Shown here in pieces: positions 49,281 to 59,634 of a stretch of 64,000 nucleotides of DNA. The DNA is from Anseranas semipalmata. Taxonomy: Eukaryota > Chordata > Aves > Anseriformes > Anseranatidae. The stretch covers positions 230,510 to 294,509 of the forward strand of contig VXAA01004252.1 in assembly GCA_013399115.1 (NCBI GenBank), read 5' to 3'. Made by a program: the position numbers and the translations under genes. The notes below the pieces were generated by a model, which was not told where the DNA came from, ran no database searches, and was given only the letters and a program-made list of their open reading frames with translations. Within the stretch, counting starts at the first letter, position 1, and every line of letters begins with the position of its first letter.

Positions 49281-50783
49281 GTGATGGTGGAACAAGTCCG
49301 GGACTGCCTAATGAAGCTGGACGTGTATAAGTCCGTGGGGCCAGATGGTATACATCCCAGGGTGCTGAGAGAGATGGCTGATGTGGTTGCCGAACCGCTC
49401 TCCATCATATTTGAAAAATCATGGCTGTCGGGTGAAGTCCTCAGCGACTGGAAAAAAGGAAACATTACTCCCATTTTTAAGAAAGGGAGAAAGGAAGACC
49501 CGGGAAATTACAGGCTGGTTAGCCTCACCTCTGTGCCTGGGAAGATCATGGAGCAGATCCTCCTGGAAGACATGCTAAGGCATGTACGGGATAAAGAGGT
49601 GATCCGGGACAGCCAGCACGGCTTCACCAGAGGCAGATCTTGCCTAACCAATCTGGTGGCCTTCTATGATGGAGTGACGGCATCGGTGGACAAAGGAAGG
49701 GCGACGGACGTCATCTACCTCGACTTGAGCAAAGCCTTTGACATGGTCCCTCACCACATTCTTCTCTCTAAATTGGAGAGGTATGGATTTGAAGGATGGA
49801 CTGTTAGGTGGATTAGGAATTGGTTGGCTGGTCGCAGCCAAAGGGTTGTCGTCAATGGTTCTATGTCTGGGTGGAGGCCGGTCACAAGCGGTGTCCCTCA
49901 GGGGTCGGTCTTGGGACCGGTGCTCTTCAACATTTTTATTAATGACATAGACGACGGAATCGAGTGCACCCTCAGCAAGTTTGCGGACGACACCAAGCTG
50001 AGCGGTGCAGTTGATACCATAGAGGGAAGGGATGCCATCCAGAGGGACCTGGACAGGCTGGAGAAGTGGGCCCAAGAGAACCTCATGAGGTTCAACAAGG
50101 CCAAGTGCAAGGTGATGCACTTGGGCTGGGGCAATCCCAGGTACTTATACAGACTGGGAGAAGAAGAACTCGAGAGCAGCCCTGCGGAGATGGACTTGGG
50201 GGTCCTGCTGGATGAGAAGCTGGACATGAGCCGGCAGTGCGCGCTTGCGGCTCGGAAGGCCAACTATGTCCTGGGCTGCATTAAAAGAGGGGTGGCCAGC
50301 AGGGAGAGGGAGGTGATTGTCCCCCTCTACTCTGCTCTGGTGAGACCCCACCTGGAATACTGCGTGCAGGCCTGGGGCCCCCAGCACAAGAAGGATGTGG
50401 GGCTCTTGGAACGGGTCCAGAGGAGGGCCACTAAGATGATCAGAGGGCTGGAACACCTCTCCTATGAAGAAAGGTTGAGGGAACTGGGCTTGTTTAGCTT
50501 GGAGAAGAGAAGGCTCCGGGGAGACCTCATTGCGGCCTTCCAGTACTTGAAGGGAGCGTATAAACAGGAGGGGGAACGCGTGTTCACACACGTTGATAGT
50601 GATAGGACAAGGGGGAATGGTTTCAAACTAAGACAGGGGAGATTTAGGTTGGATATTAGGAGGAATTTTTTCACTCAGAGGGTGGTGAGGCACTGGAACA
50701 GGTTGCCCAGAGAGGTTGTGGATGCCCCATCCCTGGAGGCATTCAAGGCCAGGCTGGATGTGGCGCTGGGCAGCCTGCTCTAG
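49281..50783 (+). CDS. CR1 ORF2 fragment: reverse transcriptase and C-terminal region
   Basis: 500 codons without a stop. It is the C-terminal half of the CR1 polyprotein, which copies element RNA at a nicked chromosomal target. The N-terminal endonuclease is absent, so the fragment could not mobilise itself. Visible parts are the [10 protein letters not shown] block (17-26), KEDPGNYR...[11 protein letters not shown] (71-91) and [15 protein letters not shown] (111-125). RT motif A is YLDLSKAFD (146-154, catalytic Asp148), motif [12 protein letters not shown] (203-213) and motif C FADD (234-237, both Asp kept). The C-terminal region has [17 protein letters not shown] (349-365), [19 protein letters not shown] (381-399) and [19 protein letters not shown] (471-489). 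The frame stays open upstream of the chosen ATG to about 49180, so the true element frame simply enters from the truncation point and the start is arbitrary. There is no promoter. It should be annotated as repeat protein, not a host gene. Confidence 0.93.
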   Translation: MMVEQVRDCLMKLDVYKSVGPDGIHPRVLREMADVVAEPLSIIFEKSWLSGEVLSDWKKGNITPIFKKGRKEDPGNYRLVSLTSVPGKIMEQILLEDMLRHVRDKEVIRDSQHGFTRGRSCLTNLVAFYDGVTASVDKGRATDVIYLDLSKAFDMVPHHILLSKLERYGFEGWTVRWIRNWLAGRSQRVVVNGSMSGWRPVTSGVPQGSVLGPVLFNIFINDIDDGIECTLSKFADDTKLSGAVDTIEGRDAIQRDLDRLEKWAQENLMRFNKAKCKVMHLGWGNPRYLYRLGEEELESSPAEMDLGVLLDEKLDMSRQCALAARKANYVLGCIKRGVASREREVIVPLYSALVRPHLEYCVQAWGPQHKKDVGLLERVQRRATKMIRGLEHLSYEERLRELGLFSLEKRRLRGDLIAAFQYLKGAYKQEGERVFTHVDSDRTRGNGFKLRQGRFRLDIRRNFFTQRVVRHWNRLPREVVDAPSLEAFKARLDVALGSLL

Positions 50784-50793
50784 TGGTTGGCAA

Positions 50794-50810
50794 CCCTGCC
50801 CAGAGCAGGG
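50794..50810 (+). repeat. CR1 3' UTR hairpin
   Basis: CCCTGC (50794-50799) pairs with GCAGGG (50805-50810) across a CCAGA loop, eleven bases past the stop codon. The same position is hairpin-forming in bird CR1 elements, where it probably helps the enzyme recognise its RNA. Confidence 0.75.
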
Positions 50811-50854
50811 GGGTTGAAACTAGATGATCTTTAAGGTCCTTTTCAACCCATGCC

Positions 50855-50894
50855 GTTCTATGATTCTATGATTCTATGATTCTATGATTCTATG
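50855..50894 (+). repeat. CR1 terminal octamer array
   Basis: Five tandem units of the octamer (one GTTCTATG, then four ATTCTATG). CR1 elements end in this octamer instead of poly-A. The unit number and near-perfect identity support a recent insertion and fix the orientation as plus. Confidence 0.95.
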
Positions 50895-51234
50895 ATGTTA
50901 TTTGATAGATGTTTCTGCACTGAAGGCACAGCTGTTCTTGGAAAGGTTTCTGTCCCTCTGGAGCCTGACTTAGAGGAGTGGCTTCACATCTTTCAATTCT
51001 GCTAGAGAGGGAAACCAATAAAAGAGAAATGCACTTTTGTTAATAGGTGAGCTTTGTATCTTTGGGAGGTCTTTGTGCTTTTTATCTGTTGCCACAGGGT
51101 AGAGACCAGCCATTCATGTATTTGACTGGTAGACGCACATCCCATTTGGTCAATGGGACCAAGTAATCAGAACAGTATCACTGAAACAGAACACATCAAC
51201 ATCTTACCTTTGAGCCAAAATTCTGAGTTCCTTA

Positions 51235-51240
51235 GAAGCA
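51235..51240. repeat. Target-site duplication, left copy
   Basis: GAAGCA (the match extends to AGAAGCA from 51234) directly precedes the LTR and is repeated at 51840-51845 just after it. The canonical 5-base duplication of ERVL-type insertions would be GAAGC, with the LTR starting at 51240. Confidence 0.75.
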
Positions 51241-51700
51241 GTACTGGGTCTGGCCGGGATAGAGTTAACTTTCCCTGCAGCAGCCCTTGTAGCTAGAACA
51301 GCGCTGGTATCACACCAGTGTTTTGGCTACTGCCGAGCAGTGCTGGCACAGCACCAGGACTCTCTCCAGACCCCCCAAACCCAGTAGGTGGGGGTGGGCA
51401 AGAAGTGGGGAGGGGACATGGCCAGGGCAGCTGACCTAAACCAACCAAAGGGATATTCCATACCATATGACATCACACTCAGTAAAAAAAGCTGGGAAAG
51501 GGAAGGAAAAGGGGAGGCTCTTGTTATGAAGACGTCTGTCCACCCGAACAACCATTACGTGTATTGAGACCCTGCTTCCCAGGATGTGGCCGAACACCGC
51601 TCGTTGGTGGGGAAATAGAGAATAGTTTTTCTTTCTTTTTTCCCTCTGTGCTTCTGCGTGACCTTTGCTTGTTTATTTTTTTCCTTTTTTTTTTCCTTTA

Positions 51701-51706
51701 ATTAAA
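51701..51706 (+). promoter_or_regulatory. LTR polyadenylation signal
   Basis: ATTAAA followed by TTATCCTTATCTCAACCC, the usual arrangement at the R/U5 border of this LTR type. Confidence 0.6.
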
Positions 51707-51758
51707 TTATCCTTATCTCAACCCGTGAGCCTTTTTTTTCTCTCCATCATACTTTCTT

Positions 51759-51786
51759 CTCCCCCTCTTCTTTTGAGGAGGGGGAG
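51759..51786 (+). repeat. LTR U5 hairpin
   Basis: CTCCCCCTC (51759-51767) and GAGGGGGAG (51778-51786) are exact reverse complements with a ten-base loop. A C-rich/G-rich pair stands at this position in the family. Confidence 0.75.
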
Positions 51787-51839
51787 TGAGAGAGCGGCTG
51801 TGGTGGAGTTCAGCTGCCCAGCAGGGTAAAACCACTACA

Positions 51840-51845
51840 GAAGCA
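51840..51845. repeat. Target-site duplication, right copy
   Basis: GAAGCA, identical to 51235-51240. It confirms insertion by an integrase. Confidence 0.75.
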
Positions 51846-52225
51846 CACCACACGAGTGCTTTATTTTCCTGATTGTTTACAACAGCAACATCAGGGGTTA
51901 ATAATATGTGGAGAGGTGTAAGATACAAAAAAGAGGGTACAAAATCACAAATGAGAAGAGGCAATTGACCCATTGGGTCAATGTATTCATTAGACCAACA
52001 GTCCCTGGAAAAGCTTTTTCTCCAAAGTGCTGGCTTCAGCTGCTGCTTGCTGCTTGCTTCTTCAGGGAATTCTGGCAGCCTATTTCATATTTATCAATTA
52101 GCAATTAATTAGCAGTTTCTTACAGAAAACATCTGATAAACAAACATAAAATAAGCTCATACAGAACTCCCTGAAGATGGCCTCCTCTTCAAAATGCACT
52201 TGAAAAGAAAAGCTAACAAGATCTT

Positions 52226-52258
52226 AAACAAAACAAAACAAAAACAAACAAACAAACA
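52226..52258. repeat. (AAAC)n/(AAAAC)n microsatellite
   Basis: AAAAC units change into AAAC units, giving an imperfect A-rich tract with regularly spaced C. Confidence 0.85.
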
Positions 52259-52625
52259 GAAATGGGAAGCCAAAGAAAACTCTCTGTAGTTTCAAATGAT
52301 TTATACAGAGTAGAAGACTGATGGACTTTCCACCTTTGTCAGTTATTGTCCTATACCTGACAAATACAAGAACCTTGGAAAAAGCAAAGGCAGTGCTGGA
52401 ATGGACCACATTCACCCCTTGGGCAAACAGGAGCAAAAATCCTTTTGAACCTCAGGGACAGCACCAGTGCTAAGTGTAAAGCAAAGGAGAACTGGGAGTT
52501 TTAAGGGAAGCCTAATGGATTCTTTGGTGTGACCTGTTTTAATGACTACCTGAAAGGTAATCTACTGATTTCATCTCACCTTTACACTCATACAAAATCT
52601 TCTCACCTTGTCAAACACACGTGCA

Positions 52626-52665
52626 ACAAGAAACACAAAGCTTACACAAGAAACGTAAAGCTATA
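52626..52665 (+). repeat. Imperfect 20-base tandem duplication
   Basis: ACAAGAAACACAAAGCTTAC is followed directly by ACAAGAAACGTAAAGCTATA, with fifteen of twenty positions equal. Confidence 0.75.
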
Positions 52666-52939
52666 AGATTTGTCTCTTCAAAGCAAAAGAGTCTTCCTAC
52701 AACCTCAGCTGCATGGTCCTTCATTTCTGATGCAGCAGTAATGTTACAGGATGCCAAACCTGTCTGAATAGCAAAGAATAAATGTTGGGACCATGTATGG
52801 TATTTTACCATATTTCACAGATAAGTAAGTGGAGCTACAAGGGGAGCTATAAGAACTGTGACCAGTCCTCACCATTCTATTTTCTGAGCAGACATGTGGA
52901 AGCTTGGACAACACATTCTCCCTGCTGAAAGCTCCCTTT

Positions 52940-53025
52940 TTGCTGACAGGAGACAGAGGAACCTCATTCACTCATTGAGTCCTCACAGTTACACAGCTGG
53001 AGCAAGAGCTGGGAGACCAGCTCCA
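52940..53025 (+). mobile_element. Possible MIR-like SINE scrap
   Basis: GACAGGAGACAGAGGAACCTC and, after a short unmatched stretch, CACAGTTACACAGCTGGAGC with GAGCTGGGAGACCAGCTCC resemble the MIR core and tail. The match is weak and could be chance. Confidence 0.3.
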
Positions 53026-56000
53026 ACTGTGTATTCAGAAGTGGAGGATTGGACTGACACACCAGTGGCTTCTACATCAGATTTTAGAAGGTCTCTAAGG
53101 GAATCCTTTTTTTCTTTGAGGTGTGTACATCCTTCTGTACACTGTCTGCATGGAGCAGCTGTAGCCCACTTGGGTGCAGACTAAATTAAACAAGTCCTTT
53201 TCAACACTGATGCATGTCAGTGGCCTTGTAAAAGTTCAGCAGATTCTTGGTGGCATGATTTTATCAGTTTCTACAGGCTTGGCAGCCTCTGGAGCTTAGC
53301 AGTTTGGGGAAATTCTCATACACCGCTTTCTCAGCATGCACTTTTCACCTCTCTTGTTTTCTGGTGTCTTTTCCTTCATCCAGACTTACAGTCACATACA
53401 GAAAATGGGATCTTGAGAACATCTCTTTCTAGCCATGTATGCTTGCTGGAGATGGCTGTAGCCAGTCACAAAGTTTGCTTCTCTATTAAGACAACTGTGC
53501 AATATCTGCAGGACTCAGTGGTGCCGTCTGAGGACAGCTGTGGAGCAATAAGCTGAAATTTCACCAGCTGTGGGTGTGCGGAGCAAATCCCAGTGAAGGA
53601 CTGGGCTGCTGCGGGAGGCAGAGGGAGCTCCCAGCACAGACAGAGGCAGTTCACCAAGGAGAGGGGAGGGTAGGATCCTGCTGGCCCTAGAATGTGATTT
53701 CTCTTATCTGATGTGTATGTTGCTGATGCTGAAGTGCTCCTTTTACTTAAAGATCAGTGCCCTGTCTTAAGCAGCAGTGCTGGCTCATGGCTGGAAGAGC
53801 AGGCCAAAGCCACAACAGTCAGAAATTTCATGCAGCCAAGCCACCAGGCTTTATATCCTAAATCATAAGTCAGCTGCTGCTTTGAAGGATCATTTTGAAC
53901 TGTCATTTATGCCTGTGAATTTTATCATCTTGACCTAGTGTTGCTGAACTCATCATTTTTGCCTTTTAGAAGGAATGGCTGTTAAAAGGCAGCCCAGCTG
54001 TGAGTACGCTGGAGGATCTAGCCACGTCAATATGGAGAGAGGAGTTTCAAATAGCTTTAAAGTCCCCCTGCCACAGAAGAGGGAGGAAGGACCCAGTTTA
54101 CCCAGGTGGATGATCAGGCTGTGCATGCAAAAGTCATTATCTGCTTTCCAAGTGTCTGAGGAGATTAGTAATTCACTCAAGTGTGTCTCTGGTGGCTGAA
54201 GAGCACATCTGAATCCCCTGCTACACAGTTGGGAATGCAATCAGAAATATTAAGCTAAAGCTTCTGGATAATAGTGGCAGACACTTGTCAGTCTTGACTT
54301 ACCTGAAGTGATGCTGAAACCTTAAGACATATAAGCCTTATGTTTAGATTCCATAGCACTGCCTGGAATGGTGTATAAACAGAATTTAAGGCACCTAAAA
54401 ACTAAATTGTCATCCCAAACAGACACCACTCAGTTGAGAAAAGAACTCCCTGGATACCTCCCTGACTAAAGCTCTCCAGATGCCTACATCTACTCTTCTT
54501 CGTGTACCCAAAACTGCCTGAGCCAGACCATGCCACAAGCCTGTCCCATACCTTAGCACAGCTAACAGTGCACCATCTAAGTCCCCTGTGGGATCAGATC
54601 TAGAAGGCATTGCCAGGTTGCACTTCACACACAGCCATCAGATCAGGCTGCTCTAAACCCACAGTAGCTTATTTGCTGCAAGATAGTGTGGCTGAGTAGC
54701 TAGATAACTCATGAAAAAGGAGATGCCTCCTCTCAAAAAGTTTATCTTATACAAGAACCCATTTTATACATTTCCTTTTCAATGTAAGGCTCCTGATTCT
54801 CTTCCTAATCTTTAATCTCCAGTGCCATGTTCACTCTTGTGTGTTTTCACATTGGCCCAATGAAGGTGTCCTACACCTTCTGCACTGCAGGTGCAATCCA
54901 ATGGGAAGGGAAAGAGTGCCCTGTATGGACAGCCTGCAGGGTAAAAAAGCTGACTCTGAACGGCCTCAGATAATTAAATTGAACCTCCATCATCCATACA
55001 GTGGTTGGCTATTGTAAAGCAGAGGCAGCAGTGTTATGAGACACATGCTCAATATTTATGAGGGGCTCTTTCATTGTGGGCTGGATGCTTTGTTTCCTCC
55101 CTGAGACATCAGTGTTTCCCTGTGTATTTTATAGGGAGCCACAGTACTTCTTCCAGGGCTCTGTATTTCACCTAAATCCTCCAGTATATCTGTCCTATGC
55201 TTGTTGTTGTTTGCCTAAAAGAACAATCACAGCTCTGAAGTACACTGATTGAAATGGTGGATAAATGTCATTATTTTAAAGGTCATCCTGTTAGGAATAA
55301 TGCACTACATGAACAAAAGATGCCTGAAGACAAAGTGATCTTCAGTCACTTTTCAGGAATGAGAAGGACAAGTTAGCTGGGCTTTTGGATAGCAGCAGCT
55401 GCACCTTGCTCTCCAATCTGTTTGACATCAGTTCAGAGTATCTCCCACACTAGCTGAGGAACAGCATTTCTGCTCAGTGCCGATATTGGTGTAAAAATGC
55501 ATAAATCTTTTCAAGATCCAAGCTTTAATTTCACAACCGTTTCATCATAAAGAAAGTACAGTCAATCATCCTACCTCATATGGGAATCCCGGGCAACAGT
55601 TACATTGATTGTGATCTGTCTTGGCTTTGGGAAACTGCTCCATGCAATGAGGTGACATTGTAAAGATAACAAAAACAAGCTCCCTCGTGAGTTGCTCTCA
55701 TCTCCTTCTCTGAGCGAATGCTTCTAGCACACCTGGAGCCTTTGAGTTCAAGTATCAGTTTAACCTGATAGTTATAGGATGTTCTTAAAGCATCGGTAGT
55801 TCACTGTTCTAACCACTAGAAATTTACTCTTAGGGAAGAAGCTCATCTCTTAAATAGACCTTGAATCAGACGTTTTTCTTTGAAGCACCACTCTTAGCAT
55901 CCGAAGTGGTGATCATGTTGCTATCACCACTTTGGTTGTAGAGCTGAATTACATGCACTTGTATCACAGTTCTTCTCTCCTCTCTGGGTCCTGTCCTGCC

Positions 56001-57908
56001 ACAAGTTCTGTATAAACTGGTGCTAACATCCCTACTTAGTCTAGAAGAAATCATGATGGTGTCTGAGGAATAGAAATGACCAGACTTCCTCATCTAGACA
56101 TTTTATTAACAAAAGTGTTGCTAGATGAATATGAATGACTTTAATATCCATTAATGAATGGATGAATATTATACTCTTTGATTTTTTTTCAACTAGGGCT
56201 AATAAGAAAGAAAAGTTTTGAGGCTTTTTTTAGCAAGAAGGAAAAAAAGAGAACCTATAAGGATGACTTTTTCTCTTCAAAATGTGCCAAAAGGTACCTA
56301 GAAATATTAACATTAAAAGAAGCAATTTTATTTTTATTTCCTTTCAAGTAAATTCTCAAATCTGTACTGACAAATCAGAGTGTTTTCACAGATCCTGTTG
56401 CAGAATAAGCTGCTATGGAAAAGTTATGTTATACAATAGACTATCTATACATATATATATAATATGTATATAACAATTTACTTGTCTTTTCCTAACTTAA
56501 TTAGTAGCAATAAAAAATGTCCCAAAGGCTCTAAGCTTCACCGTATTCCAAGCTGGATTTTTAAATTACTGAAATTTTATAAAGAATTCTGAACAGTGTT
56601 TATTTATTATTAACTTTTTACCATTTAATAACTGCATGTGTATCTCAGTTTCAATTTTATTTCCATATAGGAAAATCCATTTCTTTTCCCTTCTTTCTCT
56701 ATTATTTAAGGAAATGATTATTTTAAAATACCATATTCTCTCCTAGCTCCCATCATGAAAGGCACAAGAGGAATGCATATCATACTCTGCTCTGTAGGAA
56801 GTCCAGATTTGTCTGTCCTTTTATTGAGGACATATTTTAGATTTGCTATGGTTTTCAGGAAAGGCAAAGCGCTAGCATGTTCAACAAAGCAGTTTCACAG
56901 AACTCGTCTTTATCCTCATCCCACGATTTCTGACTGATGTGAGCACACTCACCTGCTACTGAGAGCTCCAGAGAAGGTCTTTGTATTGCTGTATTTTATT
57001 AGCCTGTTATATTATACCAGCCTCCAGGCATTTGAAGTAATTAAAGAACGAAGGTGCTTTTGGAACTGCTCTGTTGGGGTGTAGTGATTGTGGGCAGCTT
57101 GGCAAAGATAATGTTGCACCTTTACCATGGTCTAAACAGTCATAACCACAAAAGTCACACTTTTACTACTGTAACAAAGACAGAAAATGGAGGTTGTGAA
57201 GGTTGAAACAGCAAGAAATGTGTTTTCATTTATTGAAAAGAATGGATGAGGATGTGGATAAAGGGAACTCTGAGTGAGATGATGTATGAAACAAGCTCCA
57301 AACTTGGTATCACAAGAAGAAATAAGAATCTAAGGGGACCCATAAGTGAACACACAGCCCTTCCTTCACTTGAGGTGTCTCTGACATCTTTCTTCCATTT
57401 AGAGTCTTCTTTCTGGAAGATTTCTTGTAGTCAAACTCTTGTCTGGGGAAGAAGGACAAGCTTTGAAGGTGAATAATGGTTATGTACACAGAAAAAAATA
57501 TTTACTGTAATGTAGAGCAGTTACCTATTAATTATCCTGCTTGTTTTCCTCAGAAAAGTATAGATTAGGCCATAGAGTAGAAAGACACCCTCAAGTTAGA
57601 GATAATGACGTCCAGAAAATATTACTGGTAGCATCTCAAGGACTTTTTTTATACCTAAAAACGTGACACCTATCCAAAAATTGAAGATTAAAGTTGGTCA
57701 AAAAGTGGGCTTTTTTTCCCCTATATTTTTTTGTCAAAAATCTGAAATCTGAATATCCTTTTGTTTTCATTAACCAAAACCTGAAAATAGACAATTTCTG
57801 AAAGAAAAAGGAAGGCGTTGTCTTGCTGACATTGTCTGGATAAAATGAAACTCCCTATATCTGACAGAGTGAGACTGCGTAGCTAATACATCTATAGTCT
57901 GTCAGAAA

Positions 57909-57928
57909 ATGGATACATATGTATCCAT
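57909..57928. repeat. Perfect 20-base palindrome
   Basis: ATGGATACAT joined directly to its reverse complement ATGTATCCAT with no spacer. A dimeric DNA-binding protein site is imaginable, but no gene or other motif is close. Confidence 0.9.
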
Positions 57929-59588
57929 ATCTATTCATACCTGTGGATAACCTATCTGGGAAACCATTGTCAGTTAGATTTTTTCTTTTGAGGCCCTCTC
58001 CCACAGCCTGATTTGTCCTTCTTTTCAGTCCTATTTGTCCTTCATCATGCCCACTCTCAGCTTTCTGTTCTTATTTTCTGATGAGGTCTGTTTTTCTCTC
58101 TGTCCCTTTTTCTGTTCATCAGTCTTTCTTAAATGGAAAGTGTGTGGCTGTCTAAAATTTATCTTCAAATCAGATTACCTGTCTGCAAAACCAAGCGGCA
58201 AATCTGTTGAGGGATAATTATATCTACTTTTGCTTAGTTAAAATGAATAAATATGTGCAGATATGGTGAAAATGATTGACAAGGGGCTATAAATCTCAAG
58301 AACAGGAAGTAAGAGTTTTAAATATCTGAAGAGTGATAGAAGAGAGAAGCGGGCTCTGCCAACTGCCTCGCCAACATAGGGTGAAGGATTTATGTACAAT
58401 TTATTCTCAAAACTGGAACCAGGAGGGGAAGACTGGCATAAGTGAATGGAATTCTTTTGGTGCCCTTTAGAGATTTAAGGGACATTATTTGGCAATGCTG
58501 ATAATTGGGAAAAAATCTTCTATACACATCATACTTGGTAAGCTAATGCTCCATTTTTATTCTGTGAAGGGGCTCCATGTGAAGGAACCTTCTGCCAGAA
58601 CTGGGCCATGCTTGTAGATCATGCTATGCAGAAGGTAAAATGGAGTTTCCCACCTGAAACCTCCAAATGCCTTTGCTGTGAATTACAGTGTTACTCCTCA
58701 AATGAAGTGGGACTACTCAGCACCTCTCAGTCTTGGGCTTAGAGAGTGGGGCTGAGGAGCTTTATCTGTTTCACAAATTTAATCTTCAGTAATCCTTATT
58801 GGCTAAACCCTACAGAGAGTGTTCAGTGTACTTCAGGCCTGAACAGAGATCAGAAAGACACAGATAACTGCATCTGATGGAGACTATGGCATTATCAAAA
58901 CCTGTCAGCTAGAGCTGATCGAGGAGGGTGACTTCTGTCTAATAAGAGAAAGCAGATTAACCCTCAGAAAGTATGATAATAGTTATATCAAGAAAACACC
59001 ATAGACTTGATCTGAAAGAAAATCACATACTGGTTAATGAAACTATCCATTTATTGCTGTCATTGGCCAGCTTATCTGTAGCTTCACAAATGGGAGAACG
59101 AGAAGATACCTCAGGCCTAATGTTAACGGATTATTGCAGAAGCACTTACTGGCTTTGTATTTGCAATATGTATTTTTCACTTGAAATTATCTATGTAAAA
59201 TGCACAAAAGCATAGCTAGTTTGCACATTAGCCTATTTGTGCAGAATGTAGGCATGAATGCTTGAAAACTAATCCTATATCCTCCCCATGCCAGGAAATG
59301 GGTTTTATATATTTACATATATGCTGCTGAAAAGGCAGTATTTGTTACTAAGGAAAGATTCTTTCTATCAGTATCAGTATTAAAGGCCAGATACAATAGA
59401 CTGTTGCCAGCAGGCTTCAGTGCTTTTTTAAGTCCCAAACTTAGTGTCCAAAGTGTGTAGTGATTTGAATCAGATCCCATACTGAATGACACAGGAAATT
59501 TACTGGAGTCTTTAAATTACAGTATTTGTCAAAGTATTCTGTTTAATTTTCTGTCAATTTTACAGCTAGCAACTCCTGTAATGACCTG

Positions 59589-59589
<1 letters not shown>

Positions 59590-59633
<44 letters not shown>
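59590..59633. repeat. (GAAA)n microsatellite
   Basis: Eleven perfect GAAA units, a pure purine tract of 44 bases. Confidence 0.97.

Positions 59634-59634
<1 letters not shown>

Larger units (their letters stand above)
49190..50894 (+). mobile_element. 5'-truncated CR1 LINE retrotransposon
   Basis: CR1 similarity begins close to 49190-49195, where the translated sequence reads VFTGGQVS, and runs through an uninterrupted reverse-transcriptase frame, a short 3' UTR with a hairpin and a terminal octamer array. A full CR1 is several kilobases long with an upstream ORF1 and an endonuclease domain. Both are missing here, as in most genomic copies, because reverse transcription stopped early. CR1 elements usually leave no clear target-site duplication, and I see none. 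The base composition (GC-rich, many CG) contrasts sharply with the flanks. The open frame and regular tail make this the youngest LINE in the window. The subfamily cannot be named safely by eye, although the protein is of the CR1-J/Y-like type. Confidence 0.95.
51240..51839 (+). mobile_element. Solo LTR of an endogenous retrovirus (ERVL-like, bird type)
   Basis: About 600 bases, opening with GTACTGGGTCTGGCCGGGAT and closing with GGTAAAACCACTACA, which I recognise as the ends of an abundant bird ERV LTR. Internal landmarks are the AAAGGGATATTCCATACC block (51447-51464) with TGACATCAC after it, an A-run at 51484-51490 where the family normally has a TATA-like box, ATTAAA at 51701, TTATCTCAACCC after it and a G/C hairpin before the end. 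The expected 5' TG appears as AG, a single change. No primer-binding site, gag, pol or env sequence adjoins it, and short duplications flank it. It is therefore a solo LTR left by recombination between two LTRs, lying 346 bases downstream of the CR1 and in the same orientation. Confidence 0.88.
51846..57908. other. Non-coding DNA, no gene recognised
   Basis: Apart from the repeats listed, only short unrelated frames. An AT-rich stretch at 56443-56473 is low complexity. Confidence 0.5.

Noticed and set aside
49644..50120. 158-codon minus-strand frame
   Set aside because: It is the antisense shadow of the CR1 reverse transcriptase; the plus-strand translation carries all the RT motifs.
50145..50591. 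148-codon minus-strand frame
   Set aside because: Also antisense to the CR1 coding region.
50895..51239. Possible continuation linking the CR1 and the LTR into one composite element
   Set aside because: The intervening 345 bases are ordinary unique sequence, the CR1 ends in its octamers and the LTR has its own duplications, so these are two independent insertions.
55738..55765. GAGTTCAAGTATC resembling a tRNA T-loop box
   Set aside because: No matching acceptor or anticodon stem could be folded around it.
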